NCBI GenBank assembly: GCA_016875195.1
Contig: VGRY01000025.1
Location: 1 to 52,177, forward strand
Length of the DNA: 52,177 nt
From: Deltaproteobacteria bacterium
GTDB taxonomy: Bacteria > Desulfobacterota > BSN033 > UBA1163
Direction: 5' to 3'
Under the pieces are notes generated by a model, which was given only the letters and a program-made list of their open reading frames with translations, ran no database searches and was not told the origin of the DNA. Both the position numbers and the translations under genes were made by a program. This document shows positions 14,269 through 23,554 of this stretch, in pieces. Each line of letters starts with the position of its first letter. Position 1 is the first letter of the stretch.

Positions 14269-14425
14269 TAGCAGGGTGCTGAAAAACGCCCGTCTGCGGC
14301 GTTTCCCTCATCCTTCGTCGTTGCAGCGTACATCCAAGTACGCCTCACTCCTCAGGATTTCGGGAGCCTTGCATCCGGGCATTTTTGAGCACCCTTGAAA
14401 AAATGTCTTTTTCAGCATCCTGTTA
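14269..14425. mobile_element. MITE-like element with GGTGCTGAAAAA terminal inverted repeats
   Basis: Terminal inverted repeats TAGCAGGGTGCTGAAAAA (14269-14286) and the complement of TAACAGGATGCTGAAAAA (14408-14425) match at 16 of 18 bases. An internal copy at 14376-14394 also pairs with the left end (17 of 19 bases), so the element has two alternative right ends. The right end includes the TAA stop codon of livF2. I recall similar elements as common in deltaproteobacterial genomes. It has no coding capacity and would depend on a transposase elsewhere. Confidence 0.75.
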
Positions 14426-15127
14426 GATTCCAAGGTAGGCTTCTTTAATATAATCATTCCCTAAAAGATCCTGTGATTTTCCGTTTAAAACGATCCTCCC
14501 ATTCTCAAGGACGTAACCCTCATGAGCCATCTCCAAGGCGTTAAAAACATTCTGCTCTACTAAGAGAATGGTTGTGCCATCTTGATTGATCTCACGAACC
14601 TTTCGAAAGATATCTCGGACAAGAAGGGGAGCCAGCCCCAGCGAAGGTTCATCCAACATCAAGAGGTGGGGTAGAGACATGAGTCCTCGCCCAATGGCTA
14701 ACATCTGCTGTTCCCCTCCTGACAGGGTTCCTGCAAGTTGTTGGGAACGTTCTTTAAGAACCGGGAAAAGTGAAAAAACCTTTTCCAAACTCTCAGATCG
14801 TCTTGCCTTGGGTTTAGGAAGATAGGACCCCAGTTCCAGATTTTCGAGAACGGACAAGCTCGGAAAGATCTTTCTCCCTTCAGGAATACGCACCAGACCT
14901 TTATCCACGATTTGGTGAGGATAAAGATGGTCTATGCGCTCGCCCAAAAACTGGATTTCCCCTGAGGTGGGACAAAGGATACCGACAACGGTCTTCAGGA
15001 GAGTCGTTTTACCGGCTCCATTGGCTCCGACGATCGTGACGATCTCCTGTTCACGGACCTCCAGTGTGACATCATGAAGGATCTGCACATCGCCATAATG
15101 TGAGTTGACCTTACTGATTTTTAACAA
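14423..15127 (-). CDS. livF: LIV-type ABC transporter ATP-binding protein (LivF-like), copy 2
   Basis: Second LivF-type ATPase. The open frame extends to 15214, but that start would overlap livG2 by 104 bp. I choose TTG at 15127, preceded by GGAGAGG 9 nt upstream, which gives 234 aa beginning (M)LKISKVNSHYGD, in line with the LivF family. Walker A is VGANGAGKTTL, signature TLSGGEQQMLAIGRG and Walker B LMLDEPSLGLAP. The overlap with livG2 is then 17 bp. The coding sequence ends AYLGI with its TAA taken from the inverted repeat of a MITE, so the original C-terminus may have been trimmed by a few residues. Confidence 0.9.
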   Translation of the reverse strand: MLKISKVNSHYGDVQILHDVTLEVREQEIVTIVGANGAGKTTLLKTVVGILCPTSGEIQFLGERIDHLYPHQIVDKGLVRIPEGRKIFPSLSVLENLELGSYLPKPKARRSESLEKVFSLFPVLKERSQQLAGTLSGGEQQMLAIGRGLMSLPHLLMLDEPSLGLAPLLVRDIFRKVREINQDGTTILLVEQNVFNALEMAHEGYVLENGRIVLNGKSQDLLGNDYIKEAYLGI

Positions 15128-15845
15128 ATTTATATTCCTCTCCGAGATAAGCTTCAATGACTTTAGGATCTCTAGATATTTCCTCAGGCACTCCCTCGGC
15201 AATCTTTTCTCCATATTGCATGACGATAATTCGATTGGCGAGTGACATGATGGCTTTCATGACATGCTCAATCAGCATGACCGTGACTCCCTGTTTTTGG
15301 ATCTTGTGAATATTGACGATGACTTGGTTCGTTTCTTTTGGATTCAAGCCCGCGACGACCTCATCCAAGAGAAGGATCTCAGGCCGGGTTGCCAGGGCTT
15401 TCGCTAACTCTAAACACTGTCGATGCCCAACAGAAAGAGCAGAAGCAAACTCATTTCTTTTTTCGTAAAGGCCCACGGTATCTAAAACCTTAAGGGCTTC
15501 TTGAGTCGCTTCTTGACTGGATGGAATGCGGTTATAGGCTCCTATTTTCACGTTTTCCAAGACGGTTAGATTGGCAAAAGGTTGGGTAATCTGAAACGTT
15601 CGAGTGAGACCTCGGTTACAGATTTGATGAGGCCTAAGGCCGGTAATATTCTTCCCTTGGAAGAGGACGGTTCCTGTATCGGGTCGATAGAACCCCGTGA
15701 TAAGATTAAATAGAGTCGTCTTTCCAGCTCCGTTGGGACCGATCACGCCTAAGATCTCTCCCTTTTTCAATCCAAAGGAAAGATCCTTAACGGCAGTCAA
15801 TCCTCCAAAGGTTTTTGTAAGACGATCCACCTCCAAAATAGCCAT
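15111..15845 (-). CDS. livG: LIV-type ABC transporter ATP-binding protein (LivG-like), copy 2
   Basis: Second LivG ATPase, 244 aa from the ATG at 15845 (a TTG one codon upstream also opens the frame). Walker A GPNGAGKTTL, signature variant SALSVGHRQCLELAKAL and Walker B LLLDEVVAGLNP. The signature lacks the second Gly of LSGGQ (SVGHR), a variation frequent in LivG proteins. It couples with livF2 by a 17-bp overlap and follows livM2 by 12 bp. Energises uptake of the substrate for the catabolic island. Confidence 0.92.
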   Translation of the reverse strand: MAILEVDRLTKTFGGLTAVKDLSFGLKKGEILGVIGPNGAGKTTLFNLITGFYRPDTGTVLFQGKNITGLRPHQICNRGLTRTFQITQPFANLTVLENVKIGAYNRIPSSQEATQEALKVLDTVGLYEKRNEFASALSVGHRQCLELAKALATRPEILLLDEVVAGLNPKETNQVIVNIHKIQKQGVTVMLIEHVMKAIMSLANRIIVMQYGEKIAEGVPEEISRDPKVIEAYLGEEYKFVKNQ

Positions 15846-15857
15846 CAATCTCTTCCT

Positions 15858-16835
15858 CTACCCTCCTTTGGTAATTTTACGAAAAACCGTTTGCAAGCCT
15901 CCCAGAATTCCATGGGGGAGAAAGATGATCACAAAGATGAGGATTGCACCATAGATCATCAGGTGTACCCCGCTGTAAGCCCCGAGAAGATTTCTTGTCA
16001 TCTCTGAGAGAATTTCTAAGATGCCTCCCCCTAAAACAGGGCCTAAGACCGTTCCTGCGCCTCCGATAATAGGGCCCAGGAGAACGGCGATGGATATCCC
16101 CGTTCCAAATACGGATTCTTCTTCAACAATCAGATAATATTGGGCGTAAAAGGTTCCTCCGATGGCCATGAGGGACGAACTGATCCCCATTGCTAAAAGC
16201 TTATATCGGAATGAATTAATTCCCAGGGCCTCAGCCGCGTCTTCATTCTCACGAATGGCCTTAAAATACGAACCGATCTTCCTTCTTTCAATAAAATAGT
16301 TGAGGATAATGACAGCGGCCATCATGAACAGGCAAATGTAGTAATAGGGTATTTTACTCTTAAATTGGAAATCCAAGAAGGAATCTCCTTTAAGGGGGAT
16401 GGAGATGCCCAAAGGATATCTGAGGGTCATCCATTCCACTGCGAGAAGCCTGAGCATCTCTGCGAGGGCCAACATGGCGAGTGCAAAATACGGCCCCCGG
16501 AGACCATATCGGAAGCAAAGGGAGCCGATTAATAATCCCAAGGCCAGCCCTGCGAGGCCTGCCAAAAACATTCCTATCCATGGGTTTACTCCAGCATGGA
16601 TCTGAAGAAGGGTGGAGGTATAAGCTCCAACACCGAAGAAGGCTGCATGGCCGAATGAGAACTGACCCGCATACCCGCCCAGGATGTTCCATGCAATGCC
16701 CAAATATCCATAAAAGAAGATCATGGTGATTACATAGATAAAATAACCTCCAATGAAGTGGGGAAGGATAAGAAAGATAGCTCCCACCACAGCGATTGCC
16801 AAAATTTTCCAGATCATCCTATTTTTGCTATCCAC
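15858..16835 (-). CDS. livM: LIV-type ABC transporter permease (LivM-like), copy 2
   Basis: Inner-membrane permease, 325 aa, normal LivM length and without the N-terminal extension seen in copy 1. Recognisable are LGIAWNILGGYAGQFSFGHAAFFGVGAY and the coupling loop ERRKIGSYFKAIRENEDAAEA. It starts with GTG and overlaps the end of livH2 by 8 bp. Forms the channel with LivH2. Confidence 0.93.
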   Translation of the reverse strand: MDSKNRMIWKILAIAVVGAIFLILPHFIGGYFIYVITMIFFYGYLGIAWNILGGYAGQFSFGHAAFFGVGAYTSTLLQIHAGVNPWIGMFLAGLAGLALGLLIGSLCFRYGLRGPYFALAMLALAEMLRLLAVEWMTLRYPLGISIPLKGDSFLDFQFKSKIPYYYICLFMMAAVIILNYFIERRKIGSYFKAIRENEDAAEALGINSFRYKLLAMGISSSLMAIGGTFYAQYYLIVEEESVFGTGISIAVLLGPIIGGAGTVLGPVLGGGILEILSEMTRNLLGAYSGVHLMIYGAILIFVIIFLPHGILGGLQTVFRKITKGG

Positions 16836-17709
16836 GGGTTCTCCCGAAAAGGCCTTCTGGTTTAAAAAGAAGGATTAAGATGAAGAGAAAGTAGATAATG
16901 AACTGCTTTACCTGACCGGGGACAAATGCTGCTCCAACCGATTCGGCCAGGCCAACGATGAGGCCTCCTACTAACGCTCCGATAAAATTGCCCATTCCAC
17001 CAAGAACGACCACTACAAAGGCTGTGATTACAAAAATCCCACCGACATGGGGATTGACGTAAAAGAAAGGAGCCGTCAGGGTACCGGCCGCACCCACGCA
17101 AGCCGTTCCAATTCCGAAGGCGAGGTAGTAAACCCGCTTCATATTGATCCCGACCGTCAAAGCCCCCTCCTTTTCCTCTGATGCGGCTCGAATAGCCTTC
17201 CCCAAGTCGGTTCTCTTCAGGAAATAGTAGAGAAAGGCTGTGAGAATGATCGCAAAAAGGAAAGCGAAGACCTTTGGAAGGCTGATCATCACAGACCCCA
17301 CTGTGGTTGCTTTGGTGAGGTAGGCCACCTGCAGGTTTCTGAAATTGGGAGTCCACAGAAAGAGGGCAAAGTTTTCGATAAAGAGTGAAATCCCCAAAGT
17401 GAGAAGAAGTTGATTATGTGCTGGGGCATCCAGTACATGAGAAATGAGGAAGCGCTGTGTGAGAAGTCCCAGCACAAAAAGTGAGGGAATGGAAAGGAGA
17501 AGTGAAAGATAAGGATCAATACCCAGGAGCACATATACCCAATAGGTGGTGAACATGCCCAACATCATGAAAGACCCATGGGCAAAATTGATAATTTTCA
17601 TGACCCCGAAGATCAACGTCAGGCCGACCGCGATCAAGCTATAGACCCCTCCCATAAGAATCCCACTGACGATAGACTGGAGGAGAAGGGGAAGACCAGG
17701 AAGGCTCAT
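16828..17709 (-). CDS. livH: LIV-type ABC transporter permease (LivH-like), copy 2
   Basis: Inner-membrane permease, 293 aa, the standard LivH length. Shows QSIVSGILMGGVYSLIAVGL, the motif MKIINFAHGSFMMLG, the coupling loop RTDLGKAIRAASEEKEGA and VVVLGGMGNFIGALVGG. It has a strong GGAGGT ribosome site and lies 84 bp downstream of the amidohydrolase gene, which ties this transporter to the catabolic genes above it. Confidence 0.94.
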   Translation of the reverse strand: MSLPGLPLLLQSIVSGILMGGVYSLIAVGLTLIFGVMKIINFAHGSFMMLGMFTTYWVYVLLGIDPYLSLLLSIPSLFVLGLLTQRFLISHVLDAPAHNQLLLTLGISLFIENFALFLWTPNFRNLQVAYLTKATTVGSVMISLPKVFAFLFAIILTAFLYYFLKRTDLGKAIRAASEEKEGALTVGINMKRVYYLAFGIGTACVGAAGTLTAPFFYVNPHVGGIFVITAFVVVVLGGMGNFIGALVGGLIVGLAESVGAAFVPGQVKQFIIYFLFILILLFKPEGLFGRTRG

Positions 17710-17793
17710 GAACTACCTCCTATAAAATCCAATCCAATTTAGTGTTGTCATATACCATACTTCATTTATCCCGTAAAGGAGTTATCTGAGCTT

Positions 17794-19275
17794 TCAATCA
17801 GATTCTTTAACTGAGTATTCATTACGGTAATGGTACTTAACAGGACGTTTGATATATTGGCCGTCACCGGGCTTTCCAACGATTTTATCATTTTCAAAAA
17901 TTACCTTTCCCCTTACAATCGTATACACGGGCCATCCCTTATATTTCATCCCTTCAAATGGAGTGAAATCCTGAGCTGAATGTAAAATCTCTACAGATAC
18001 TACTTTCTCTTTTTCCGGGTCGATGATAGCTAAATCAGCATCCGAGCCGATAGCGATCGTCCCTTTCTTTGGATATAGGTCGTGATAGATCGCTGAGTTG
18101 TAAGAAGTGAGCTCAGCGATCCTTTCTAAGGACAATCCACGTTTTCGGTGTCCTTCCGTCAACAGCAAAGGAAACATAATTTCAGCCCCACCAAAACCTG
18201 CCAGCGAGGTCCAAATATCCCCTTCTTTGATCTTCTTGGAAGCACAAGCGCTGTCGCTGACCACTGTCTTGATATCATCATGGATCACCGCATCCCATAA
18301 GGCTTCAACGTGCTCTCGTTCCCGGATCGGGGGATTGACCTTCCCCAGTCTTCCGTACCTAATATCGTTCGATAAACCCAGATGGTGAAGGGTCGCCTCC
18401 AGTAAAATATTAAGCTTCGGATTTCTTTCAACCGCTTCTTTTCCTGCCTCGATGGCATCGTTGCTCGATAAATGAAGGAGGTTCACAGGGCAGTTCGTTT
18501 GCGCGGCAAGAACCTCAGCTTCCTTGATGGCCATTTTCTCAGAAAAGGGAGGCCGAGCATCACTATAGTCTTTCAAAGGGTTCCCTGTCTCATGTTGCCT
18601 CATATACTGCGTGGCCGCATTGATAATTTCCGGCTGCTCACAATGAATGCTCAGACTGATCCGACCATACGTACCATATTTTTCATTCACTCTGGCCACT
18701 TCCTTCATGTATTTGTACAGAAACCCAAGGTCATACGATGTATTGAGCATGAGGTACTTATCACTACCAGCCGCTCCTGTTAGATCAAGCATCTTATAAA
18801 ACATAAAATACTTAAACGTTGAAACCCCGTACTCCGTCACCAACTTCTCTATTTCATTCATTTGATCAGGGGTCATAATCGTGAGGTGATAGGCAAAATC
18901 CGTATAAAAAGAATTTTTTGATTTTTCTAAAACTTCAGGATAAATCTCGTGATAGGGCCCTGATTTGTTCAGATAGTTCTTCCCCGTACGAAAATAACTG
19001 CAAATGGTTGTCACACCCCCCCAGACCGCAGATCTCGATTCACTGGTTGCATCTTCATCCATGGGCCGAAAAATACCGATATGAAAATGAGAATCAATTG
19101 CCCCTGGAAAAACATATTTGCCCGCCGCATCAATGACTCGATGAGCTTCTTTCGATTCAATCTCTTTCGATAGGGCGGCTATCTTCTCTTTAACAATCCC
19201 GATGTCTCCACGGATGACTCCGACTTTGGGAATAACAACGGTGCCATTTTTAATCACCAGATCATATTGAGCCAT
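17794..19275 (-). CDS. Dihydropyrimidinase/hydantoinase-like cyclic amidohydrolase
   Basis: Metal-dependent amidohydrolase, 493 aa from the ATG at 19275 (a TTG at 19302 would add nine residues). The binuclear site is complete: H63 and H65 in DSHFHIG, the carbamylated lysine K155 in STFKYFMFYK, H211 in SIHCE, H267 in LLHLSS and D340 in VVSDSACA. The spacing of the last two histidines (56) equals that of dihydropyrimidinases. The family hydrolyses cyclic amide bonds: dihydropyrimidines, hydantoins, allantoin, cyclic imides, and in enamidase an enamide. Its place between MmgE/PrpD genes and a transporter suggests ring opening early in a pathway. Exact substrate unknown. Confidence 0.87.
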   Translation of the reverse strand: MAQYDLVIKNGTVVIPKVGVIRGDIGIVKEKIAALSKEIESKEAHRVIDAAGKYVFPGAIDSHFHIGIFRPMDEDATSESRSAVWGGVTTICSYFRTGKNYLNKSGPYHEIYPEVLEKSKNSFYTDFAYHLTIMTPDQMNEIEKLVTEYGVSTFKYFMFYKMLDLTGAAGSDKYLMLNTSYDLGFLYKYMKEVARVNEKYGTYGRISLSIHCEQPEIINAATQYMRQHETGNPLKDYSDARPPFSEKMAIKEAEVLAAQTNCPVNLLHLSSNDAIEAGKEAVERNPKLNILLEATLHHLGLSNDIRYGRLGKVNPPIREREHVEALWDAVIHDDIKTVVSDSACASKKIKEGDIWTSLAGFGGAEIMFPLLLTEGHRKRGLSLERIAELTSYNSAIYHDLYPKKGTIAIGSDADLAIIDPEKEKVVSVEILHSAQDFTPFEGMKYKGWPVYTIVRGKVIFENDKIVGKPGDGQYIKRPVKYHYRNEYSVKESD

Positions 19276-19359
19276 TTTCCCTTCCCCTTTCGATTCGTTC
19301 AATTTTTTCTCACTCTCCCTACCCTCTTTGAGTGAAGAGGGAAGGAGGGGATCGTTTCC

Positions 19360-20706
19360 TTAAAGCCCTTCCGTATAATTTCTTAGGTTTCTGAATGTTT
19401 CGATCCTTCTCGTTTTTTCAAGGATCTCCTTTGCCTTTCTTTTTCCATAGATGGGTGTCGCGAGGCCAAGAAACTTTGCATCAAGCTCGTCTGTTGAATA
19501 CGGATCCTCGATATCCCCCTTGCTGATATAAACGGTCTCTGAAAAAGTACTTCCATCCTTTAACCTAACCGTCACTCGGGAAGGACGGCGTGCGGGCATC
19601 ATCTGAGTAAACTCCTTTTTCTCTTCAACTTCGACCCGGGAAGCTAATGACCGGATGTCAGGTTTTCCAATTTTTTCTGGCAAGAAACTCTCAACCCCGG
19701 AATGGCCGTGAATGAGGGTGGTGGCGATGGCAAACGGTATAGAGAACTTTCCTGCCAGCATGTTCTCCGGGGTTTTACTGCATAGTTGGGCAGCCAATGA
19801 ATACGTCTCCACTCTCACGGACTCAATGTCTTTTGGGTCCAGCCTGCCCTGCTTCTGCTGGCACATGATCTGATAGAGGGCGTCTAAACTTGAGTGATTG
19901 TAACGGCAGCAAGCGTATTCTTTGAAATAGTTCCTGGTGATCTCATATCGGGAGCCGAGCTCTTCGACCATGGCTTCGGGGTTGAAGGAGTCCGAAACCA
20001 CACCTCCATACACGGATCCGATCCCATCAGCCTCGCCTGTGAACCCGCTCTTTAAAAGATAATTAGCTAATATTCCCATGTAACCACTTGCGCCGGCATA
20101 GAGATTTCTAACGGTGCCTCCTTCAAGCATCGTCTTCCTCGATGTGGCGAGTGTCATGGATGAAGCGATGTTAATCAGGGTTTTCATCTGATCCGCGTTC
20201 AAATTTATCAACTTACCGACAGCCACGGCGGCTCCAACCGTCCCCCAGGAGCCATGGGGATGCATCGTCATTCTCAATTTGCAGGCGATCCCAATCCGGC
20301 AGGCGATCTCATAACCAACGACCAGGGCCGTCAAAAACGTCTTTCCTGGAACCTTTTTCTCTTCTCCGATGGCAAGGGCTGCCGGAACCACATGAATGCC
20401 CGCGTGGCCACGGGCAAACTGGTTCCCTTCGTCGAGCTCAAGCCATGTTCCAACGGTACCATTGATCAGGGCAGCATTCAAAGGATCTATCTTTTTCTTG
20501 CGACCGACCAGGGTGGAGCTCGGATGCCCGGAAAAGGGAGCCAACCTCTTTGCCATTTCGATGGGTTCTCGCTGTTGGGCACCAGCCGCTATCACGCCAA
20601 GGGTATCATAAACGACCTTTTTGGCCTGCCCGATAACGGTCGCATCTAAATCTTCAAAGTCTGTTTTCACTACAAAATTAGAAATTTGATCAAGATATTC
20701 AACCAT
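19360..20706 (-). CDS. MmgE/PrpD family protein, copy A
   Basis: A 448-aa member of the MmgE/PrpD family, which includes 2-methylcitrate dehydratase, cis-aconitate decarboxylase and an epimerase of iminodisuccinate; no cofactor is used. Typical segments are KKVVYDTLGVIAAGAQQ, NGTVGTWLELDEGNQFARGHAGIHVVPAA and the Gly-rich GSWGTVGAAVAVGKL. The open frame extends upstream to 20886 into the neighbouring flavoprotein gene; the ATG at 20706 with GGAG upstream gives the family-like start MVEYLDQISNFV. It is one of three divergent paralogues in this island. Reaction cannot be assigned. Confidence 0.87.
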   Translation of the reverse strand: MVEYLDQISNFVVKTDFEDLDATVIGQAKKVVYDTLGVIAAGAQQREPIEMAKRLAPFSGHPSSTLVGRKKKIDPLNAALINGTVGTWLELDEGNQFARGHAGIHVVPAALAIGEEKKVPGKTFLTALVVGYEIACRIGIACKLRMTMHPHGSWGTVGAAVAVGKLINLNADQMKTLINIASSMTLATSRKTMLEGGTVRNLYAGASGYMGILANYLLKSGFTGEADGIGSVYGGVVSDSFNPEAMVEELGSRYEITRNYFKEYACCRYNHSSLDALYQIMCQQKQGRLDPKDIESVRVETYSLAAQLCSKTPENMLAGKFSIPFAIATTLIHGHSGVESFLPEKIGKPDIRSLASRVEVEEKKEFTQMMPARRPSRVTVRLKDGSTFSETVYISKGDIEDPYSTDELDAKFLGLATPIYGKRKAKEILEKTRRIETFRNLRNYTEGL

Positions 20707-20728
20707 CTTCTTCTCCGATCCTCTTCTT

Positions 20729-22135
20729 TTATTCCTTAAGGATCTTTGCGGCCTCCTCTCCAGCAATTTTTCCAAGGACGGTGGCTGCCAGTAGCCCGTT
20801 GGCAGAAGAATAACCCTTGACACCAGATCCTGAGACACCCACAGCAACCCCGCCGCCTGCATAAAGATTGGGGATGGGACTGCCATCCGGCTTAAGAACC
20901 TGGGCTTTTCTGTTAACTTTCAAACCGCCTTGGGTATGGAACAGCGCTCCGGTTACTCTCACCCCATAATAAAAAGGCCTTAAGGGTCCTTGGAAATCTT
21001 TGCGCCCTAAGGGGTCTTCTCTTTTCCCTTCGGCGGCCTGATTGTAGGATTCGAGCGTCCTTCGAAGTTCGTCAGGGGGAAGCTGAAATTGGTCAGCTAA
21101 CGCTTCAATGGTTTCTCCCCTTTTCACGGCGCCCATCTCAATACATTGGTTGAAATCTTCAAAGCCGAGCACGGATTGATAAACTCTTTCATCAAAAATC
21201 TCGACAGCGGTTTGATCTTCCTGGTTAAGCACCTCAATGGCATGGTCGGAATAACCGGTATATTCATTTGAAAACCGCTTGCCTTGCTTATTCACTTGAA
21301 ATCCGCCATTGACAATGACCACCCATGTAAGAAGCGTAGCATGAGGATGAGCCACCGACCCATGAGCTTGATAGGCTCCCATGTGCTGGATCGCAGCTCC
21401 TAACGCCATACCCCACAAAATTCCTTCTCCTGTATTTCCCTCATGTCCGAAATAGAAGGCGTCTGCCATCTCGGGGATATACTTTCTCAACATCTCTTTG
21501 TTATTGCCAAAACCGTTACAAGCCAGGATCACTTTTTTAGCCCGCACTCTGTTGATCCCTTGTCCAAAGATCTCCACCTCCAACCCCATAACACCCCCGT
21601 CAGCCTCTGTTGCAATCAGATCTCTCACGGGTGCCTGAGTCACCAGGAGGATATTATTTTTATTGGCAATAACATGACGTAATTCTCCCACGATCTGCTC
21701 CCCCTTACGGGTGGAAGGAGCATGGATGCGATGCCTGGAATGGCCAGGGTAGATGAAGTCTGTAACGATGTCTAAATGGATTCCCACTGAATCGACCAGC
21801 CACTCTACAAGGTTTTTTGATTCCTTACATAAGTGGAGTGTGATCTCCGGATCGCTTTCATAATTGTTTTTTCTAAAGATATCCTCTGCCATCATTTCAG
21901 GGGAATCACTAATGCCGGACGCCTTCTGGAAACGGGTCCCAGCGGCAGGAATCATTCCCTGACTGAGGGACGTGTTTCCTCCCACCTTTTTCTCTTTTTC
22001 AAGAAGTAAGACCTCCACTCCTTTTTCAGCCGCAGCCAACGAAGCGAGCATTCCACAAGCCCCGCCTCCAACAACAGCAACGTCCGTTTCCACATCCCAT
22101 GATAGGTCATGTTCACTCTTGATTCTTTGGATCAT
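20729..22135 (-). CDS. FAD-dependent oxidoreductase (fumarate reductase/succinate dehydrogenase flavoprotein-like)
   Basis: Soluble flavoprotein of the FAD_binding_2 family, 468 aa, no signal peptide. The FAD dinucleotide motif is VVGGGACGMLAS (residues 22-31), followed by LLLEKEKKVGGNTSLSQGM. Family landmarks are GKRFSNEY, a His in LFHTQGGLKVN, and NLYAGGGVAVGVSGSG. The arginine that binds the second carboxylate in true fumarate reductases (expected in the GANRLGG region) appears replaced: here VKGYSSANGLL. So it probably acts on another substrate, such as a tricarballylate-type acid or a cyclic enone; relatives include TcuA and ketosteroid dehydrogenases. Electron partner unknown. Confidence 0.85.
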   Translation of the reverse strand: MIQRIKSEHDLSWDVETDVAVVGGGACGMLASLAAAEKGVEVLLLEKEKKVGGNTSLSQGMIPAAGTRFQKASGISDSPEMMAEDIFRKNNYESDPEITLHLCKESKNLVEWLVDSVGIHLDIVTDFIYPGHSRHRIHAPSTRKGEQIVGELRHVIANKNNILLVTQAPVRDLIATEADGGVMGLEVEIFGQGINRVRAKKVILACNGFGNNKEMLRKYIPEMADAFYFGHEGNTGEGILWGMALGAAIQHMGAYQAHGSVAHPHATLLTWVVIVNGGFQVNKQGKRFSNEYTGYSDHAIEVLNQEDQTAVEIFDERVYQSVLGFEDFNQCIEMGAVKRGETIEALADQFQLPPDELRRTLESYNQAAEGKREDPLGRKDFQGPLRPFYYGVRVTGALFHTQGGLKVNRKAQVLKPDGSPIPNLYAGGGVAVGVSGSGVKGYSSANGLLAATVLGKIAGEEAAKILKE

Positions 22136-22171
22136 TTTTTCTCTCTCTGACCCTATAGATTAAGGTCTAAC

Positions 22172-23530
22172 TTAGATAATATCCGTCATTGCATCAAGCG
22201 ATAAATTCTCTAGATTCATGATGGCTTCGCCAAGTTTTCTTGTATCTTTCTCAGAGATCAGCAATGTAGCATTGGCGTGAAACTTGTTATAGATCTCATC
22301 CCAACTGGCCGGATTCTCTGGCTCCCCTTTCGCCAATTCCACCTCAGCAGACCAAATTCTATTCTTGTAATCGCAAATTTTAACGGTGGCACCTCTTTTA
22401 TTCGGATAGAGCTTTTCCCATTTATTTCCTATCGATAATTCTACTTTTTGGGATAGCGCCTGGATACTTCCATCTTGAATATTCTCATCGGAATACTTGT
22501 CTGCTCCGGCATCTTTCTTGACCAGGGCTAATGCCACAGAGAAAGGAATGCTGAATCGGCCGGCAGAAGGCGTCGTTGCGTGGGGAATCCCCGCCAGTCT
22601 CACGGCCGCTGGGTAGGTTTCAACAATAATCTTGTCTATCTCTGTGATGTTGAGGTCGCTCCTGCGGAAAGCTTCGAACGCAGCATCTATGGGCGCATGC
22701 GCATGGCGACAGGCTGCATATAGCTTCAAGTAAACATTTTGGATTTCATAGTCCACGCCCAGGTTCTGGGTCAGGATATCTACTTTCACCTCGTCCGCGA
22801 ATGCTTGCAAATACCCGTCTTCCCCCTCGAATATTTGGAGAGGGCCATGGGCTCCTTTTTGGGCCAGAATACATGAAAGAAGCCCTGCCACAGCGGCTTT
22901 TGCAGGGGTTATGGGTTTGACCATGGACCCCTCTTCTTCATGATTGGTCCGGATGAGTCCGGCGGATTGAAGGCCTGCCGTTCCGAGAGCCGCTATGATC
23001 TTCTCACGGTTGAGCCCCATGATGTTTGCTGCCGCCGCTGCAGCGCCAAAAGTCCCTGTGATTCCGGTGATATGAAAACCTCGATTCAGGCTCGAGGGAT
23101 TAATGGCTTTCCCTATTCTTATCATCACATCATAACCCACCACGACGCCTGCGATCAGGGACTTTGTATCGGATCCCGTCAGTTCGGCTGCGGCGATGGC
23201 TGTGGGAATGATGACTGTTCCGGGGTGTGAAGCGGCAAAGCGGTGGCCGTCGTCCATATCAAGGGCATGAGCACAGGATGCATTGGCAAAAGCAGCGTGA
23301 ACAGCTGGAATTTTCTTTTTCCCTTGAATCACAGTTGCTTCCGGTTTGCCACCGATCTCGAGAACGTAATCCACGACTATCTTCGGAAAGGCCATGGACT
23401 TGTAACCAGCCAAAGAGACCCCGATAAGATCCAGGATCAACTTCTTCGTTTGTTGAACAACCTCGGCGCTCAGGTCATCAAAACGTGTGCGGACTAAAAA
23501 ATCGGCATAGATTGAAGAAATCGTCTCCAC
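22172..23530 (-). CDS. MmgE/PrpD family protein, copy B
   Basis: 452 aa, MmgE/PrpD fold. Conserved stretches: KKLILDLIGVSLAGYKS, NASCAHALDMDDGHRFAASHPGTVIIPTA and GITGTFGAAAAAANIMGL. The AHALDMDDGH and SHPG residues correspond to the family active-site region (compare LDxDDxH). It resembles copy C more than copy A in this region by eye. The start MetGluThrIleSer fits the family N-terminus. Gene order suggests a step between the CoA lyase/ligase genes and the flavoprotein. Could be a dehydratase, hydratase, decarboxylase or epimerase. Confidence 0.88.
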   Translation of the reverse strand: METISSIYADFLVRTRFDDLSAEVVQQTKKLILDLIGVSLAGYKSMAFPKIVVDYVLEIGGKPEATVIQGKKKIPAVHAAFANASCAHALDMDDGHRFAASHPGTVIIPTAIAAAELTGSDTKSLIAGVVVGYDVMIRIGKAINPSSLNRGFHITGITGTFGAAAAAANIMGLNREKIIAALGTAGLQSAGLIRTNHEEEGSMVKPITPAKAAVAGLLSCILAQKGAHGPLQIFEGEDGYLQAFADEVKVDILTQNLGVDYEIQNVYLKLYAACRHAHAPIDAAFEAFRRSDLNITEIDKIIVETYPAAVRLAGIPHATTPSAGRFSIPFSVALALVKKDAGADKYSDENIQDGSIQALSQKVELSIGNKWEKLYPNKRGATVKICDYKNRIWSAEVELAKGEPENPASWDEIYNKFHANATLLISEKDTRKLGEAIMNLENLSLDAMTDII

Positions 23531-23554
23531 TCCATTCCTCTCCTGCTTCCCTGT

